The notes under the pieces were generated by a model, which saw only the letters and a list, made by a program, of their open reading frames with translations, was not told the DNA's origin and made no database searches. From assembly GCF_000372725.1 (NCBI RefSeq), contig NW_005200333.1:278209-342208 (forward strand): a stretch of DNA of 64,000 nt. Reading direction: 5' to 3'. Below, piece after piece: positions 38,830-48,230 of the stretch; within the stretch, counting starts at the first letter, position 1, and each line of letters opens with the position of its first letter. Position numbers and translations under genes: made by a program. The DNA comes from Emiliania huxleyi CCMP1516 (Eukaryota > Haptophyta > Isochrysidales > Noelaerhabdaceae).

Positions 38830-39467
38830 ATCCCATCCTCACGGCACACAAAAAAAAAATCGAGCGCGGCCGCGGCGTGCGCGAGCGTGGGTAGCTGCGA
38901 CGACACAAGTGTGGCTGTGGCCCGCCGCTTGGAGGGCAGGCTGGCTCTGCTGCGCGGCGCAGCGGTCGGCGGCAGGCGCTGCGCGCTCACGCGCGCGGGG
39001 GATTGTGAGCGCCGCTTCGGGGAGGTGCCTAGCTATTGTCGATCGGAGACACCGTTCTTCTGATGTCAAATGTGGGCTTTGCTTTGCAATTTAGCCCGCC
39101 GATCCGATGATAGCCAGAGCCAAGAATTTTCAAGAACAGGCATGAAGGTCGCTGCGAGAATAGGCGGCGAGAAACTGTGAAGAGAGGTAGAAAGGGGCTA
39201 AGGGATTAAGGGGCATACAACGACAAGACCAAGGCACGGGCAGAGGAGCGAGGTGCCGTCCTCCCATCCCCTCTTTTGGGTTGTAGCATGTAGGTATATT
39301 GTTGGCAAGAGGGTTGTACGGTTTCTTTCTTTTCTTTCTTCAAGGGGCATCAGGCCACCTCGACAGATAAAATCCCTAGTGGCGGCGTCCGTCTTCCCAT
39401 CCCTCCCTTGGTGGGACAGACCCCCTACTCGAGTAGGAGCCGGAACCCGGGTCCGTCTACAGCCCCC
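38830..39467. other. intergenic, no gene seen
   Basis: Contains an A-run (38849-38857). It is less GC-rich from 39060 to 39420, probably the promoter region of the next gene. Confidence 0.4.
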
Positions 39468-40628
39468 ATGAACGTACTGCTCCTCTCCGCCTCCCTCTCC
39501 TTCGCGATCGGGCCGGCGCGCCCACTTCCCGGCCGCCCTGCCGCGCGCCTGGGCCCGCCGCCGCGGCTGCAGTCGCTGTATGCGGACGACGGCGGCGAGG
39601 CTGACGTGGATTGGGACAAGGAGGCGGCCGCGCTGGCGAAGCGGGGTGCGCAGCGGCCCAACCCCTACGTGGAGGCGGTGCGGAGCGTCGAGCTCCCCGA
39701 GATGGTGGCCGAGTTTGCCAAGACTGCGCCCGAAGCCGTGCAGCTCGCCGTCAAGCAAACCGTGGCGGCGCTACTGGGGCAGATGCCGGCCGAGGTGGCC
39801 GACGGCGCAATCACGGCGACGGGGCAGTCGCTCGCTTCGCTCTTCTTCTCGATGCAGATGACGGGCTACATGTTCCGTAACGCCGAGTACCGCCGCTCGC
39901 TCTCGACGACGCTCGCCGCCGCCGAGGACGAGATGGCAGAGGCGGCGGCGCTGCCTCCGGTGAAGGGAGAGATCACGGTGTCGCTCGCGCCGGGGATGGA
40001 GGCGAAGGTGGACGCCGCCGCGTACATGGCGGAGCTCCGCTCCGAGGTGGAGGGGCTCCGCGCGCAGCTCGCCTCAGCGCGCGAGAAGAAGGCGGAGCTG
40101 CCACCGCCGCCACCGCCGCCCTCTCGCCCTCGGCCCGCCCCACCGCCCTCTCGCCCTCGGGCGGGGCCACGCGCGAGCGGCGCCGACCCGACGTGCCGCA
40201 GGCGGAGCAGCCGCTGCTCGCCTTCATCCAGTCGCTGCCCGGCGACGAGGCGCGCCAGCTGCAGGGAGGCGTCTCCTCGGAGGTGCTCGAGGCGATGGGC
40301 TAATCTCGGCTCATCTCGGCTCATCTCGGCTCATCTCGGCGTCTCCTCGGAGGTGCTCGAGGCGATGGGGCAGCTCGTCACCTCGCTGCTGCGAGACATG
40401 AACGTGGCGCCGGACGCACTCACCGAGGCGCCGGTCGCCAAGATGCGCGAGGTGGCCGTCCCTCCCCGCCCCCCGCACCCGCCTCACTCGCAGCCCCGCC
40501 CGCCGCTTGCCCCGCTCACGGACCGCCCCGCCCGCCGGCAGGTGCTCATCCTTCAGCTTGTGCAGGGCTACAAGCTGCGCGAGCTCGAGGTGCGCGCCGA
40601 GCTCAAAGGGACCTTCTGGGACCAGTAG
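39468..40628 (+). CDS. plastid DUF760-type protein, 296 aa
   Basis: Exons 39468-40091, 40202-40282, 40353-40451 and 40542-40628, total divisible by three. The first intron has a GC donor, the others GT. The first half has NPYVEAVRSVELPEMV, AVKQTVAALLGQMP and FFSMQMTGYMFRNAEYRRSL, as in DUF760 proteins of plant and algal plastids. The second half repeats the theme (AEQPLLAFIQSLPGDEARQL; LILQLVQGYKLRELEVRAEL). The N-terminus (MNVLLLSASLSFAIGPARP) fits a signal plus transit leader with a Phe near the cleavage site, as in secondary plastids. The molecular function of DUF760 is not known to me. The second intron lies in a tandem duplication of exon sequence. Confidence 0.8.
   Translation: MNVLLLSASLSFAIGPARPLPGRPAARLGPPPRLQSLYADDGGEADVDWDKEAAALAKRGAQRPNPYVEAVRSVELPEMVAEFAKTAPEAVQLAVKQTVAALLGQMPAEVADGAITATGQSLASLFFSMQMTGYMFRNAEYRRSLSTTLAAAEDEMAEAAALPPVKGEITVSLAPGMEAKVDAAAYMAELRSEVEGLRAQLASAREKKAELPPPPPPPSRPRPAPPPSRPRAGPRASGADPTCRRRSSRCSPSSSRCPATRRASCREASPRRCSRRWANLGSSRLISAHLGVSSEVLEAMGQLVTSLLRDMNVAPDALTEAPVAKMREVAVPPRPPHPPHSQPRPPLAPLTDRPARRQVLILQLVQGYKLRELEVRAELKGTFWDQ
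40283..40352 (+). other. 70-nt intron created by a 32-bp tandem duplication
   Basis: 40269-40300 and 40339-40370 are identical (ggcgtctcctcggaggtgct, then cgaggcgatggg). GT of the first copy and AG of the second copy act as donor and acceptor (gag|gtgctc to cggag|gtgctc). Between them are four atctcggct-type units with an in-frame TAA. Splicing restores exactly one copy of the coding sequence. Confidence 0.8.
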
Positions 40629-40838
40629 GGGAGGCCGGCGCCGGCGTGGCGCGCGGGGGTCTCGGCTTCGGCTTCAGAGATCAAGAGTGTTTTGTGAGAG
40701 GGGGTGAGCCGCAGCGTTTCTCGTTAGTCGTTTTTCAGTCGTTGAGAAATACTGCCAGCCTCCCCCCCTCCCTTCTACCCTTGCAATGAATGACGGGGCC
40801 GACCTTGTTCTCCCTCGCCCCCCGCTCAACCTTGCGAG

Positions 40839-41891
40839 CTACGCTGGCACTGCCGATGACCTCTTGGACATCCCCTTCGTCGTGTGGGTCATGACGACGG
40901 GAGTGCCTGTCTTCGTCTCTCCCATGAGGTCGCTCACAGCGTGCGCAACCGCGTTCTGGCCGCTCGAGGTCTTGGCCAGGTCGCGCAGCACCGAGTCGAG
41001 CGCCTTCTGCGCCGATGCGTCGTTGAGGACAATCTTCGAGGACTGGCGCTGCAGGCTGCTGCCCTTCTTCGTCACCACGAGCTCGCCGGCCACGCTGTGC
41101 TTCTTGAGCAGCTCGATCTTCTCCTTGAGCGCGCCGTCCACCTGCTTCTGTGAGCCGAGCGAGTCGAGGAACTGGTGCAGCACGTAAGCCGGGATGTTGC
41201 CGCGCTGCTCGTGCTGCGCCTCCAAGTCGTCTGTGGCGAAGAGCTTCGAGTTGATGTGCTTCTCAGTCGCCCAGATCACGTACTTTGCATGGAGGAGGAT
41301 GCCGAGCCGCACCAGGTACGGCCCATTGAAGTACTCGCCGCGGTGAAAAACTTCGACCTTGCCCGCATTCAGGTACTTGAAGCCATAGCACTGAACTTGA
41401 TCCCACAGCACAAAGTGTGTCAGGGGGATCCAGTTCACGAAGCGCTCGCGCTTTTGGAAGAAGCCCACGATCTCCTCGCCGTTCTCGTCCTCCCCTTCCT
41501 CCTCCTCCAGCGTGAAGGAGATCTCCATCGAGTTGTAGACGACGTTGGTGTTTTCGCGCTCTGTGTCCCACACTACGCCGGCAAGCACAAAGTGGATCGC
41601 AATGGGGAAGATGCCCAGGATCTGGAGAAAGTCCTCCGTCGAGTAGAAGTCAATAATCGCGTCGGGGTCTTTGTCGGTGGTGAAGGAATAGTAGAAGAAG
41701 TCATCGGGCTCTGTGAAGGGCAGCGCCAGGAGGACGCCACCTGCGAAGGCTGCGACTTCCTTGCGGAACACGCTCGTGACGACCGTTTTCGTCAGGCTGG
41801 CGGCCGTGCTGGCAGAGCGGGCCGAACCGCTCGCGCGTGTCGCGCGAGAGAGCAGCGGGGCCGCCACCCTGCCAAGCCGAGCGGCCATCAT
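40839..41891 (-). CDS. hypothetical, probably mitochondrial protein, 350 aa
   Basis: A single exon. It starts MMAARLGRVAAPLLSRATRA, an Arg/Ser/Ala-rich leader without acids, typical of mitochondrial targeting. One or two hydrophobic segments follow (AAFAGGVLLALPF; ILGIFPIAIHFVLAGVVW). Then come an acidic insert (LEEEEGEDENGEE) and a mixed C-terminal domain (FNGPYLVRLGILLHAKYVIW; LDSVLRDLAKTSSGQN). It has no intron although neighbours do. I do not recognise the family. Confidence 0.6.
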   Translation of the reverse strand: MMAARLGRVAAPLLSRATRASGSARSASTAASLTKTVVTSVFRKEVAAFAGGVLLALPFTEPDDFFYYSFTTDKDPDAIIDFYSTEDFLQILGIFPIAIHFVLAGVVWDTERENTNVVYNSMEISFTLEEEEGEDENGEEIVGFFQKRERFVNWIPLTHFVLWDQVQCYGFKYLNAGKVEVFHRGEYFNGPYLVRLGILLHAKYVIWATEKHINSKLFATDDLEAQHEQRGNIPAYVLHQFLDSLGSQKQVDGALKEKIELLKKHSVAGELVVTKKGSSLQRQSSKIVLNDASAQKALDSVLRDLAKTSSGQNAVAHAVSDLMGETKTGTPVVMTHTTKGMSKRSSAVPA

Positions 41892-42704
41892 GGTGTGCGG
41901 ATGTCGCTTCGGCCGTCGCCGTTCGTTCGCTCCCTCCCCTATCGTAAGAACTCATCACGGCGTAACTTATTATGACTTTATATGTTTTTTGTCATACTAC
42001 GTGCCTCCTGTGTCTGTAGCCTGGCGTTTATGCCCCGTCTTTGCCGCGTCTGAGAGAGAGATTTTTGAAAACCAACACTTCTTCTGGACAGGGTGCCCCG
42101 CCACAACGACCCCTGGAATTGCGACTCGCCGCTTTCCTCCCGCTGTGGTGTGAGCTCTGTGTCGCGATCCACGAACAACATACCTAGTCTTCTCTCTCGC
42201 GTCTGTGCCCCCGAGTTCAATTTCTGGCTGCCTTCCGGAAGGCGGACTGCTGACTGACAGAGTGTGTTTGTTTGGCACTTGCTTGCGCCTTTTCTTTTCT
42301 TTCTCTACTCCCTACCTGTGTTAGTGCCAGTGCGCGCCAGACCCGCGCCCAGTGTCGTGCACTTGGAGCACTTGGAGTGCAGTCATAACCCAACCCTTTT
42401 CCTGGCTCACAAGCTAAAGATGTTCACGGGCCCCCACAGGGAGGTCTCCCGCATGGGGAGCCCCGGGTACTCTTTAGCTGTACTCGTCTAGGCAGGGGTT
42501 GGTCATAACCTGGGGTGCGAAAATTGTTTTGAAAGAAAGAAAGAAAACCGGTAAGCACAGCAAGGGAGGGATGGTAAAGAAAGAAAACAGACAAGCAGGG
42601 AGGGATGGGAGAACGGCACGCCGCCACCAACACAGGGATTTAGGGTGGGCGACGGCTAGCACCTCACCCCTCTCCCACGCTCACGGCTCTGCTCGCGGCA
42701 GTAC
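41892..42704. other. intergenic with simple repeats
   Basis: Contains a copy of the dispersed ctgtgttagtgccagtgcgc repeat at 42316-42363, and a duplicated gaaagaaagaaaacc / agggagggatgg stretch at 42530-42612. If the aspartyl protease has an upstream signal-peptide exon, it would lie here (acceptor gctcgcggcag at 42691-42701). Confidence 0.4.
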
Positions 42705-45116
42705 ATGTACATGTGGCAGTTGCACGCCCACACCCCGCTAAAATTTGTCGCCGCCGCGGAGGCTCACGACCCGCGTGTGCATCCGGGCGGCCGGCGGCAG
42801 CTCTCGCTCAAGGCGGGCTGGCGGCTGAATGGCAACCTGCAGACGCTCGGCTACTTTGCCGCCGAGATGTGCGTGGGCAACCCGCCACGGTCCTTTTCGC
42901 TCATCGTCGACACCGGCTCCGGCATGACGGCGCTCCCTTGCGCCGACTGCACTCACTGCGGCCACCACTCGGCGGGCACTCGCTTTGACGCTTCGGCGTC
43001 GCCAACCTCGTCGGTGGTTGGCTGCTCCGGCTGCGGCTCGTGCGACCGCGGCTCGTGCGGCTACTCGGTCTCGTACACGGAGGGCTCCTCCATTCGAGGC
43101 CGCCTCGTCAGGGATGAGGTGCACTATGCGGTCGACGGCGCATCCGGCCGCACCGCGCCGACCGTCTTTGGCTGCCAGACGTACGAGTCGGGCCTCTTCC
43201 ACTCGCAGCAGGCGGACGGGATCGCCGGCTTCTCGCGCGCGGGCTCCGGAGGCCAGGGCGGCTCGCTGCTGAGAGACCTCTGCGCGGCGACGGGCGCGCC
43301 CGCCGTCGGCTAGCTCCTGCCGCCACCGGACTCGTCCATGACGCGTCCACGCCCCGTCCCGCAGGCGCGCCCGCCATCTTCTCGCTCTGCCTCTCCTCGG
43401 ACAGCGGTGGGAGGGGCTGCGGGGGCGGGAGGGTGGCCCTCGCCCCTCCTGCCGCCCACCACCGCGCCCCTCGCTGCAGGCGCGCTGGTCATGGGAGGCG
43501 CGGTGCCGCCCTCCCTGCGGCCGGCGTGGGTGCCGACGCTAGGGCGGCCGGGCGACTACACAGTGCAGGCTCGGGACTCGCGGTGGCAGTAGTGGAGTGG
43601 GAGGAGGAGGAGGAGGCAGGACTCACAGCCGACTGCGCGGCGCAGGTGCTCGAGTTCCGCGTCGGGGGCCATACCGTCGGCTCGCCCTCCGCCGCTGCTG
43701 CGAGCAGCGCAAGGTGCGAGCCGCGCCTCTTCACAGCGCCTCGCCGTGAACAGGCTCGCCGTCTGACTTTTCGCACTCGATCGTCGACTCGGGCACCACC
43801 TTCATCTACCTCCCCCCGACGCCCTACGCCGCCGTGCGGCGCCTCTTCCAGCAGAGCTGCCCGTGGCCCGCGGGCTGCGCCTCGCGCTCGGTCAAGGGGC
43901 ACTACCCAGACGACTTCTGCTACACGATGGAGGAGGCCGACCTCGGTGGGTTCGCCAACCACTCGATCCGCCTCGGCGGCGGCTTCGAGCTCCCGCTCAC
44001 GCCGCGACAGTACATCTACAAGGACCGCCCCGGCGTCTGGTGTCTCGGAGTCTTCGACAACGGCCACGCCGGCCTCGTGATCGGCGCGGCGGCGATGCGA
44101 GGCCACGAGGCGCCGCGAGATGCAGCCGAGATGCGGGGCCGAGAGGGAGAGGAGATGCGGGACCCGAGGCGGCGGCCGCGCTCTCCCCCCTCCCTCTCCC
44201 TCCCTCTCCCTCCCTCGTCCTCCCACTTCCTCCCTCTTCCTCCCTCTTCCTCCCTCTTCCTCCCCCCCCCCTCCCTTTCCCTCCCTTCCTCTCCCTCCCT
44301 CCCAGGCCCTCCCTCCCCCAACAGGTCGTCTTCGACGTCGACGGCCGCCGCATCGCCTTCCTGCCGCACAACTGCGACGCCATGGCCGCAGCCAAGGCGC
44401 CCTCCCTCCTCACCGGCGGCTATGGCCTCGCCGGCTGCTCAAAGCCCCTCACGCCCGAGCCGCCGCCGCCGCCGCCTTCCCCGCCGCCCACGCCGCCAGC
44501 CCCGCCCGTCCCGCCGCTGCCGCCGCACCCGCCGCCGATCCCTCCCCGGCCGCCGATCCACCCGCCGCTGCCGCCGCACCCGCCCGGCTGGGGCACGCCA
44601 CTGTTGACGCGCGTCTACCAGAGCGTCTCGTCGGCGCTGCAAGGCTTGCGCGAGTCGGGCCGGGCCGGCTTGGCCGCGGCCTCGTCGCTGTTTGCGCTGC
44701 CGAGCGGCAGCGACCGCACGAGGCGCGTCTTCGGCATCCTCGGCGTCGTGCTCGCCGCCATCTTTTGCTGCCTGACGCCTCTTCTCTTCTGCGCGCTGAG
44801 GATGCTATTCGAGGCGCTCCGAGGGCCGACAGCCCTCGCTCGGCCGCAGTCCACTCGCTGACTCGTTTGTGATGGGCTGTAGGAGCTCGACACGGACCCG
44901 TTGCTAGGGCCCGCGGCGCGGGGTAGGGATGGCGGGGCGGCGGTGGGCCCGCGCGCGCCGCCGATGATGCTCTCTCGACAGGTGAGACAGGGCTACGACC
45001 ATTTGCGCCAGTCAGAGGGCCTCGAGCTGGCGGTGATGCAGTCCGCCTCGGGGGAGCTGACTCCTCTGGGATCGCCTCTGGGATCCGCTGGGATCGCACC
45101 GGTGCCGAGCCCGTAA
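42705..45116 (+). CDS. pepsin-type (A1) aspartyl protease with C-terminal membrane anchor
   Basis: Exons 42705-43293, 43365-43424, 43480-43568, 43646-43679, 43754-44109 and 44325 onward; all five introns have GC donors. To the stop at 44861 this is 554 codons in frame. Catalytic motifs are VDTGSGMTALPC (residue about 68) and IVDSGTTFIYLP (about 268). CGGALVMGGAV and AAAMRGHEVVFDVDGRRIAF are restored only by the predicted joins. A Pro-rich stalk follows, then one transmembrane segment (RRVFGILGVVLAAIFCCLTP). A further exon (44883-45116) may replace the last residues and adds a tail with ELDTDPLL, an acidic dileucine sorting motif. The signal peptide is missing, so an upstream exon is likely. 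Expected to act in endomembranes or at the surface. Confidence 0.85.
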
Positions 45117-45479
45117 GAGCGACCGCACCGCACCTATCTCGTGTGTGGAGACGTCACGGAAAGTTCAGTGCGCACACAAACCACCACCACTTGTTGAGTG
45201 CATGCGTGTGTGTTCAGTGTGTTGCGTGAGAGGTGGAGGGCCGCAAGAGCAACAATTTGGGCACACTCACCCCACACACAGCTCAAACGGGCGCGGCGAA
45301 ATCCGAAAACAATCACTCCCCCGCCGCGCACCACAAAGGCAAGACCAAGTCCAAGAGGCATCTCTGTTCTCTCTCTAGACTCTCCGTCGACAAACTAAGC
45401 ACAAACATCATGCGCTACTCAGTGAGACACCTGAGCGTGACGGGCGAGTTCGAACAAACTGTTAAATCGAATTCCCCGG
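45117..45479. other. intergenic between convergent genes
   Basis: No gene is seen; it separates the 3' ends of the protease and calpain genes. Confidence 0.5.
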
Positions 45480-47915
45480 TTATGCCCGGGGCAAAGGTGG
45501 TTGGCACCACGCAGAGCCAGTATCGAGCAGCGGGTGTTGGCATTGCCATTGGTAGTCGAAGTAGGCAGCTCGTTCGCGCGTCCGTGGTGAATGGTGTCTG
45601 CAAGCGCGGCAGGGGAGGGGTCCGGGAGGAACAAAGGGGTCTGGGAGGGGAGGGGCGGGTCTCGCCTCGTGCAGGACCTCCCATACGCCTGCGGCCGACA
45701 CCTTCCCCTCTTGCGCGAGGTCTAATGGCGCCGGCGTCTCGCTCGAACAACAGCGAAGCACGTAGAAGCCCACCATTGAGTCCACCATTGAACTACGGGT
45801 AGTCATGCGAGCGCCCATAGTTCTGTTAGGTCGAGACTCAGCCCGGTCACAGCGGCGCAGGAACGGCTTGAGAGCGTTCGATTTTGCGCGCGTGTTCGCG
45901 GTTGAGGCGCGACTGAGAGTGATTCGGATCTGATCCACGGGAGGAATGAGCTCGAGGCAGTACTGCGGGTTGGATTGCCAGGTGCGCTCAACGCGGCAGC
46001 CCCCTGCAGAAGTCGCCGTCCAGGCGCCGCGCACGAGCGCATGATGACCATCGGCAAGGCGCCGGACGGTGAGAGGAGTCGAGCTGTACAGCTGAAGTCG
46101 AAACGCCCCGTGCTGGCCTGCCATCTGTGTGGATGGGACGAGGAGTAGCGCCTCTCCAGCTGCAGCCTCAAACAGGACTGTGCCCTCAGAAGCAGAGACG
46201 AAGCCTGCCTCCGCAACGGTCATCCTTGGCGGAGAGCGGAGAGCACGCCGAGCTCGGGCAATCGCGACCAGGGCTTTCTGGTATCGCGAAGTTGGCGGCG
46301 CGGGCCTCTCATGGCGTGGCGGACCGGCTCTAGTCGTAAGGTCCTGAGTAGCCAAGGCGGCCGTCTTCGCCGCCTCAGCGTCGAGTGTGGATCTCTGCTG
46401 CCGCTCGAGCTGACGGCAGTAGTCGCTGCCCAAAGCTCGAGGATGAGTGGCAGTCGCGGGCCCTCCCGCCAAGCCGCTGAGAAGAAGGAGTGAGGCGCCG
46501 CCGCCTGTACACCCTTCGTCGCTGGACCCTTGGTCTTCGCCGCAGGGCTCCCCACCGCTCTCCGACGCTCGCAAAACTCGCAAACCAACCCGAGCGTCGG
46601 CGACCGCGGCTTCTCCAATAGCATCTTTGCCATTCAAAGCGCTCAAAACGCAACGGACCTGTCCGCCAGCAGGAGCGCAAACAGCGAATTGCGGGTTGGA
46701 GCCCCACCTGTCGCTCGGGAAGCGGCCTCCGGCGGTGTGCGCCTCCCAGCCACCATTGACATCGACATGGTTGATCGGAGGAAGAGTCTGCATCGAGACG
46801 GGCGCTTCCGACAAGACGCGGAGAATGAAGATGCCACTCGCTCGGGCACGCACCGAGTGAGGAACGACGAGGTAGCGGCAGCCGGCCTCCGCGACAAACT
46901 CGCAGACTAGCTGCCGTGCGCGCTCGGGGCCAGCCTCCGCGAGCAGCTGTTCCGTGGTGCAATCGACCACGGGCTGTACAGATGCGGCGCTGAGCACGCT
47001 CAGACCCAGATACTCTGCATGGGACGACTGCGAGAGCAGAAGATGCACGCGACATCTCTGCGGCGACCGGATCAGATGCTGGTGGTTGGTGCACCAAGCC
47101 GATGTCATGGGCGGGCCTCCTGGCAAACCATCCATCTCGACCTGGTGCCGTACTTGTCGCTGCCGCTCTTCTGCAAGCCAACCGACGCTCAGCCGGTCAA
47201 ACGTGTGAAGGAAATGTGCAGTAGCCAGCTCAGTCATGCCCAGAGCCCCATCGGATGCGGTGTCGCGGATGGTCACAAAGTGCTGGCCTGCGCGTCGACC
47301 TGCAGCAGTTACCGCCACCGTGTGCGTCTCTTCCCTTCCTGAAGCTGAGGCGCACAACAGCGCCCCCTGGGAGATCCAGTGTGTGATGCGAGTAGTGGCT
47401 GCTGCGTCGTCGTATTCACCAAGAGAATACCGCTTTGCGAATCCACCGGTGAGATCCACAAATGCTTCGACCGATCGACCACCTTCGAGCCCAGCGAAAG
47501 ACCCGCATCGTTTCGCAGCCGCCTTTTCAACGAGCGCCGCCCAGCCATGGCTGAAAAGCGCATTGCCATCCTGGTCGCACGGAAGAAGTGTGTCGATCTC
47601 CACATGCTGCCACCCTGCCCCGCCCCACGTTTGGAGTGTGACTCGTCCTTGAGCCATTCGACTCGTATCGACGAAGAGGCTAGCCAGGAGCTTCGGGTGG
47701 CGAGAAGCCAGAGCTGCAACGGGAGCCAGAAGCCAGCAACTGCCGAGCGCGCCCTGACGCACATCACCTGGCGGTATGTCTGGGGGAAGTACAGCGTCCG
47801 GGAAGAGGGCGTGGAAGCGGCGCCAGGACGCAGGCGGCGAGTCGGTCAAACCCACCGATGTATCAGAAGCAGGAAACGCTGGGTCCTCCCACAGCGCGCT
47901 GCCCGTGATCGACAT
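45480..47915 (-). CDS. calpain-like (C2) protein, 811 aa, with altered triad
   Basis: Intronless, ATG 47913-47915. The N-terminus LWEDPAFPAS leads into the protease core: PPGDVRQGALGSCWLLAPVA with Cys60, and FAGLEGGRSVEAFVDLTGG. His198 is in ETHTVAVTAAG. The catalytic Asn, normally in an RNPWG motif, aligns with VTIRDTASDG: Asp218 and no Pro-Trp. Two domain III-like modules follow (HTAGGRFPSDRWGSNPQFAV near residue 395; TSAGGCRVERTWQSNPQYCL near 650) with a long linker between. Calpains are Ca2+-regulated cysteine proteases. The Asn loss suggests weak or no proteolysis, as in many protist calpain-like proteins. Confidence 0.85.
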   Translation of the reverse strand: MSITGSALWEDPAFPASDTSVGLTDSPPASWRRFHALFPDAVLPPDIPPGDVRQGALGSCWLLAPVAALASRHPKLLASLFVDTSRMAQGRVTLQTWGGAGWQHVEIDTLLPCDQDGNALFSHGWAALVEKAAAKRCGSFAGLEGGRSVEAFVDLTGGFAKRYSLGEYDDAAATTRITHWISQGALLCASASGREETHTVAVTAAGRRAGQHFVTIRDTASDGALGMTELATAHFLHTFDRLSVGWLAEERQRQVRHQVEMDGLPGGPPMTSAWCTNHQHLIRSPQRCRVHLLLSQSSHAEYLGLSVLSAASVQPVVDCTTEQLLAEAGPERARQLVCEFVAEAGCRYLVVPHSVRARASGIFILRVLSEAPVSMQTLPPINHVDVNGGWEAHTAGGRFPSDRWGSNPQFAVCAPAGGQVRCVLSALNGKDAIGEAAVADARVGLRVLRASESGGEPCGEDQGSSDEGCTGGGASLLLLSGLAGGPATATHPRALGSDYCRQLERQQRSTLDAEAAKTAALATQDLTTRAGPPRHERPAPPTSRYQKALVAIARARRALRSPPRMTVAEAGFVSASEGTVLFEAAAGEALLLVPSTQMAGQHGAFRLQLYSSTPLTVRRLADGHHALVRGAWTATSAGGCRVERTWQSNPQYCLELIPPVDQIRITLSRASTANTRAKSNALKPFLRRCDRAESRPNRTMGARMTTRSSMVDSMVGFYVLRCCSSETPAPLDLAQEGKVSAAGVWEVLHEARPAPPLPDPFVPPGPLPCRACRHHSPRTRERAAYFDYQWQCQHPLLDTGSAWCQPPLPRA

Positions 47916-48230
47916 GCCGCCCGACGGCCGCCTCGAGGGCGGGCGCCTTCGGCTGCAAGAGCGGAGAATGGGCGAAGCGTTACGCCGGAAAATAAAGAAG
48001 AAAAAACAAAAGAAAAGTTCTTTAGGGACACCCCCCTACCGCCGCCCAGTACGTGCTCCGCAGCTGAGCCCACGCACCCCACAGCAGCTCAAGCATAGCG
48101 GTTGCACGCGGTAAGAATTCTTAGAATACAAGCCTCTCTCACAGCACACTGGCACAACAAGGGGGGCATTACTTTATAGACTCCGAGGAAAAAGAAAACG
48201 GCGCCGCATGGCCATCTGTCGGTTGTGGAT

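Noticed and set aside
43489-44226. 245-codon minus frame
   Set aside because: Antisense to the aspartyl protease exons and the C-rich intron; no motif.
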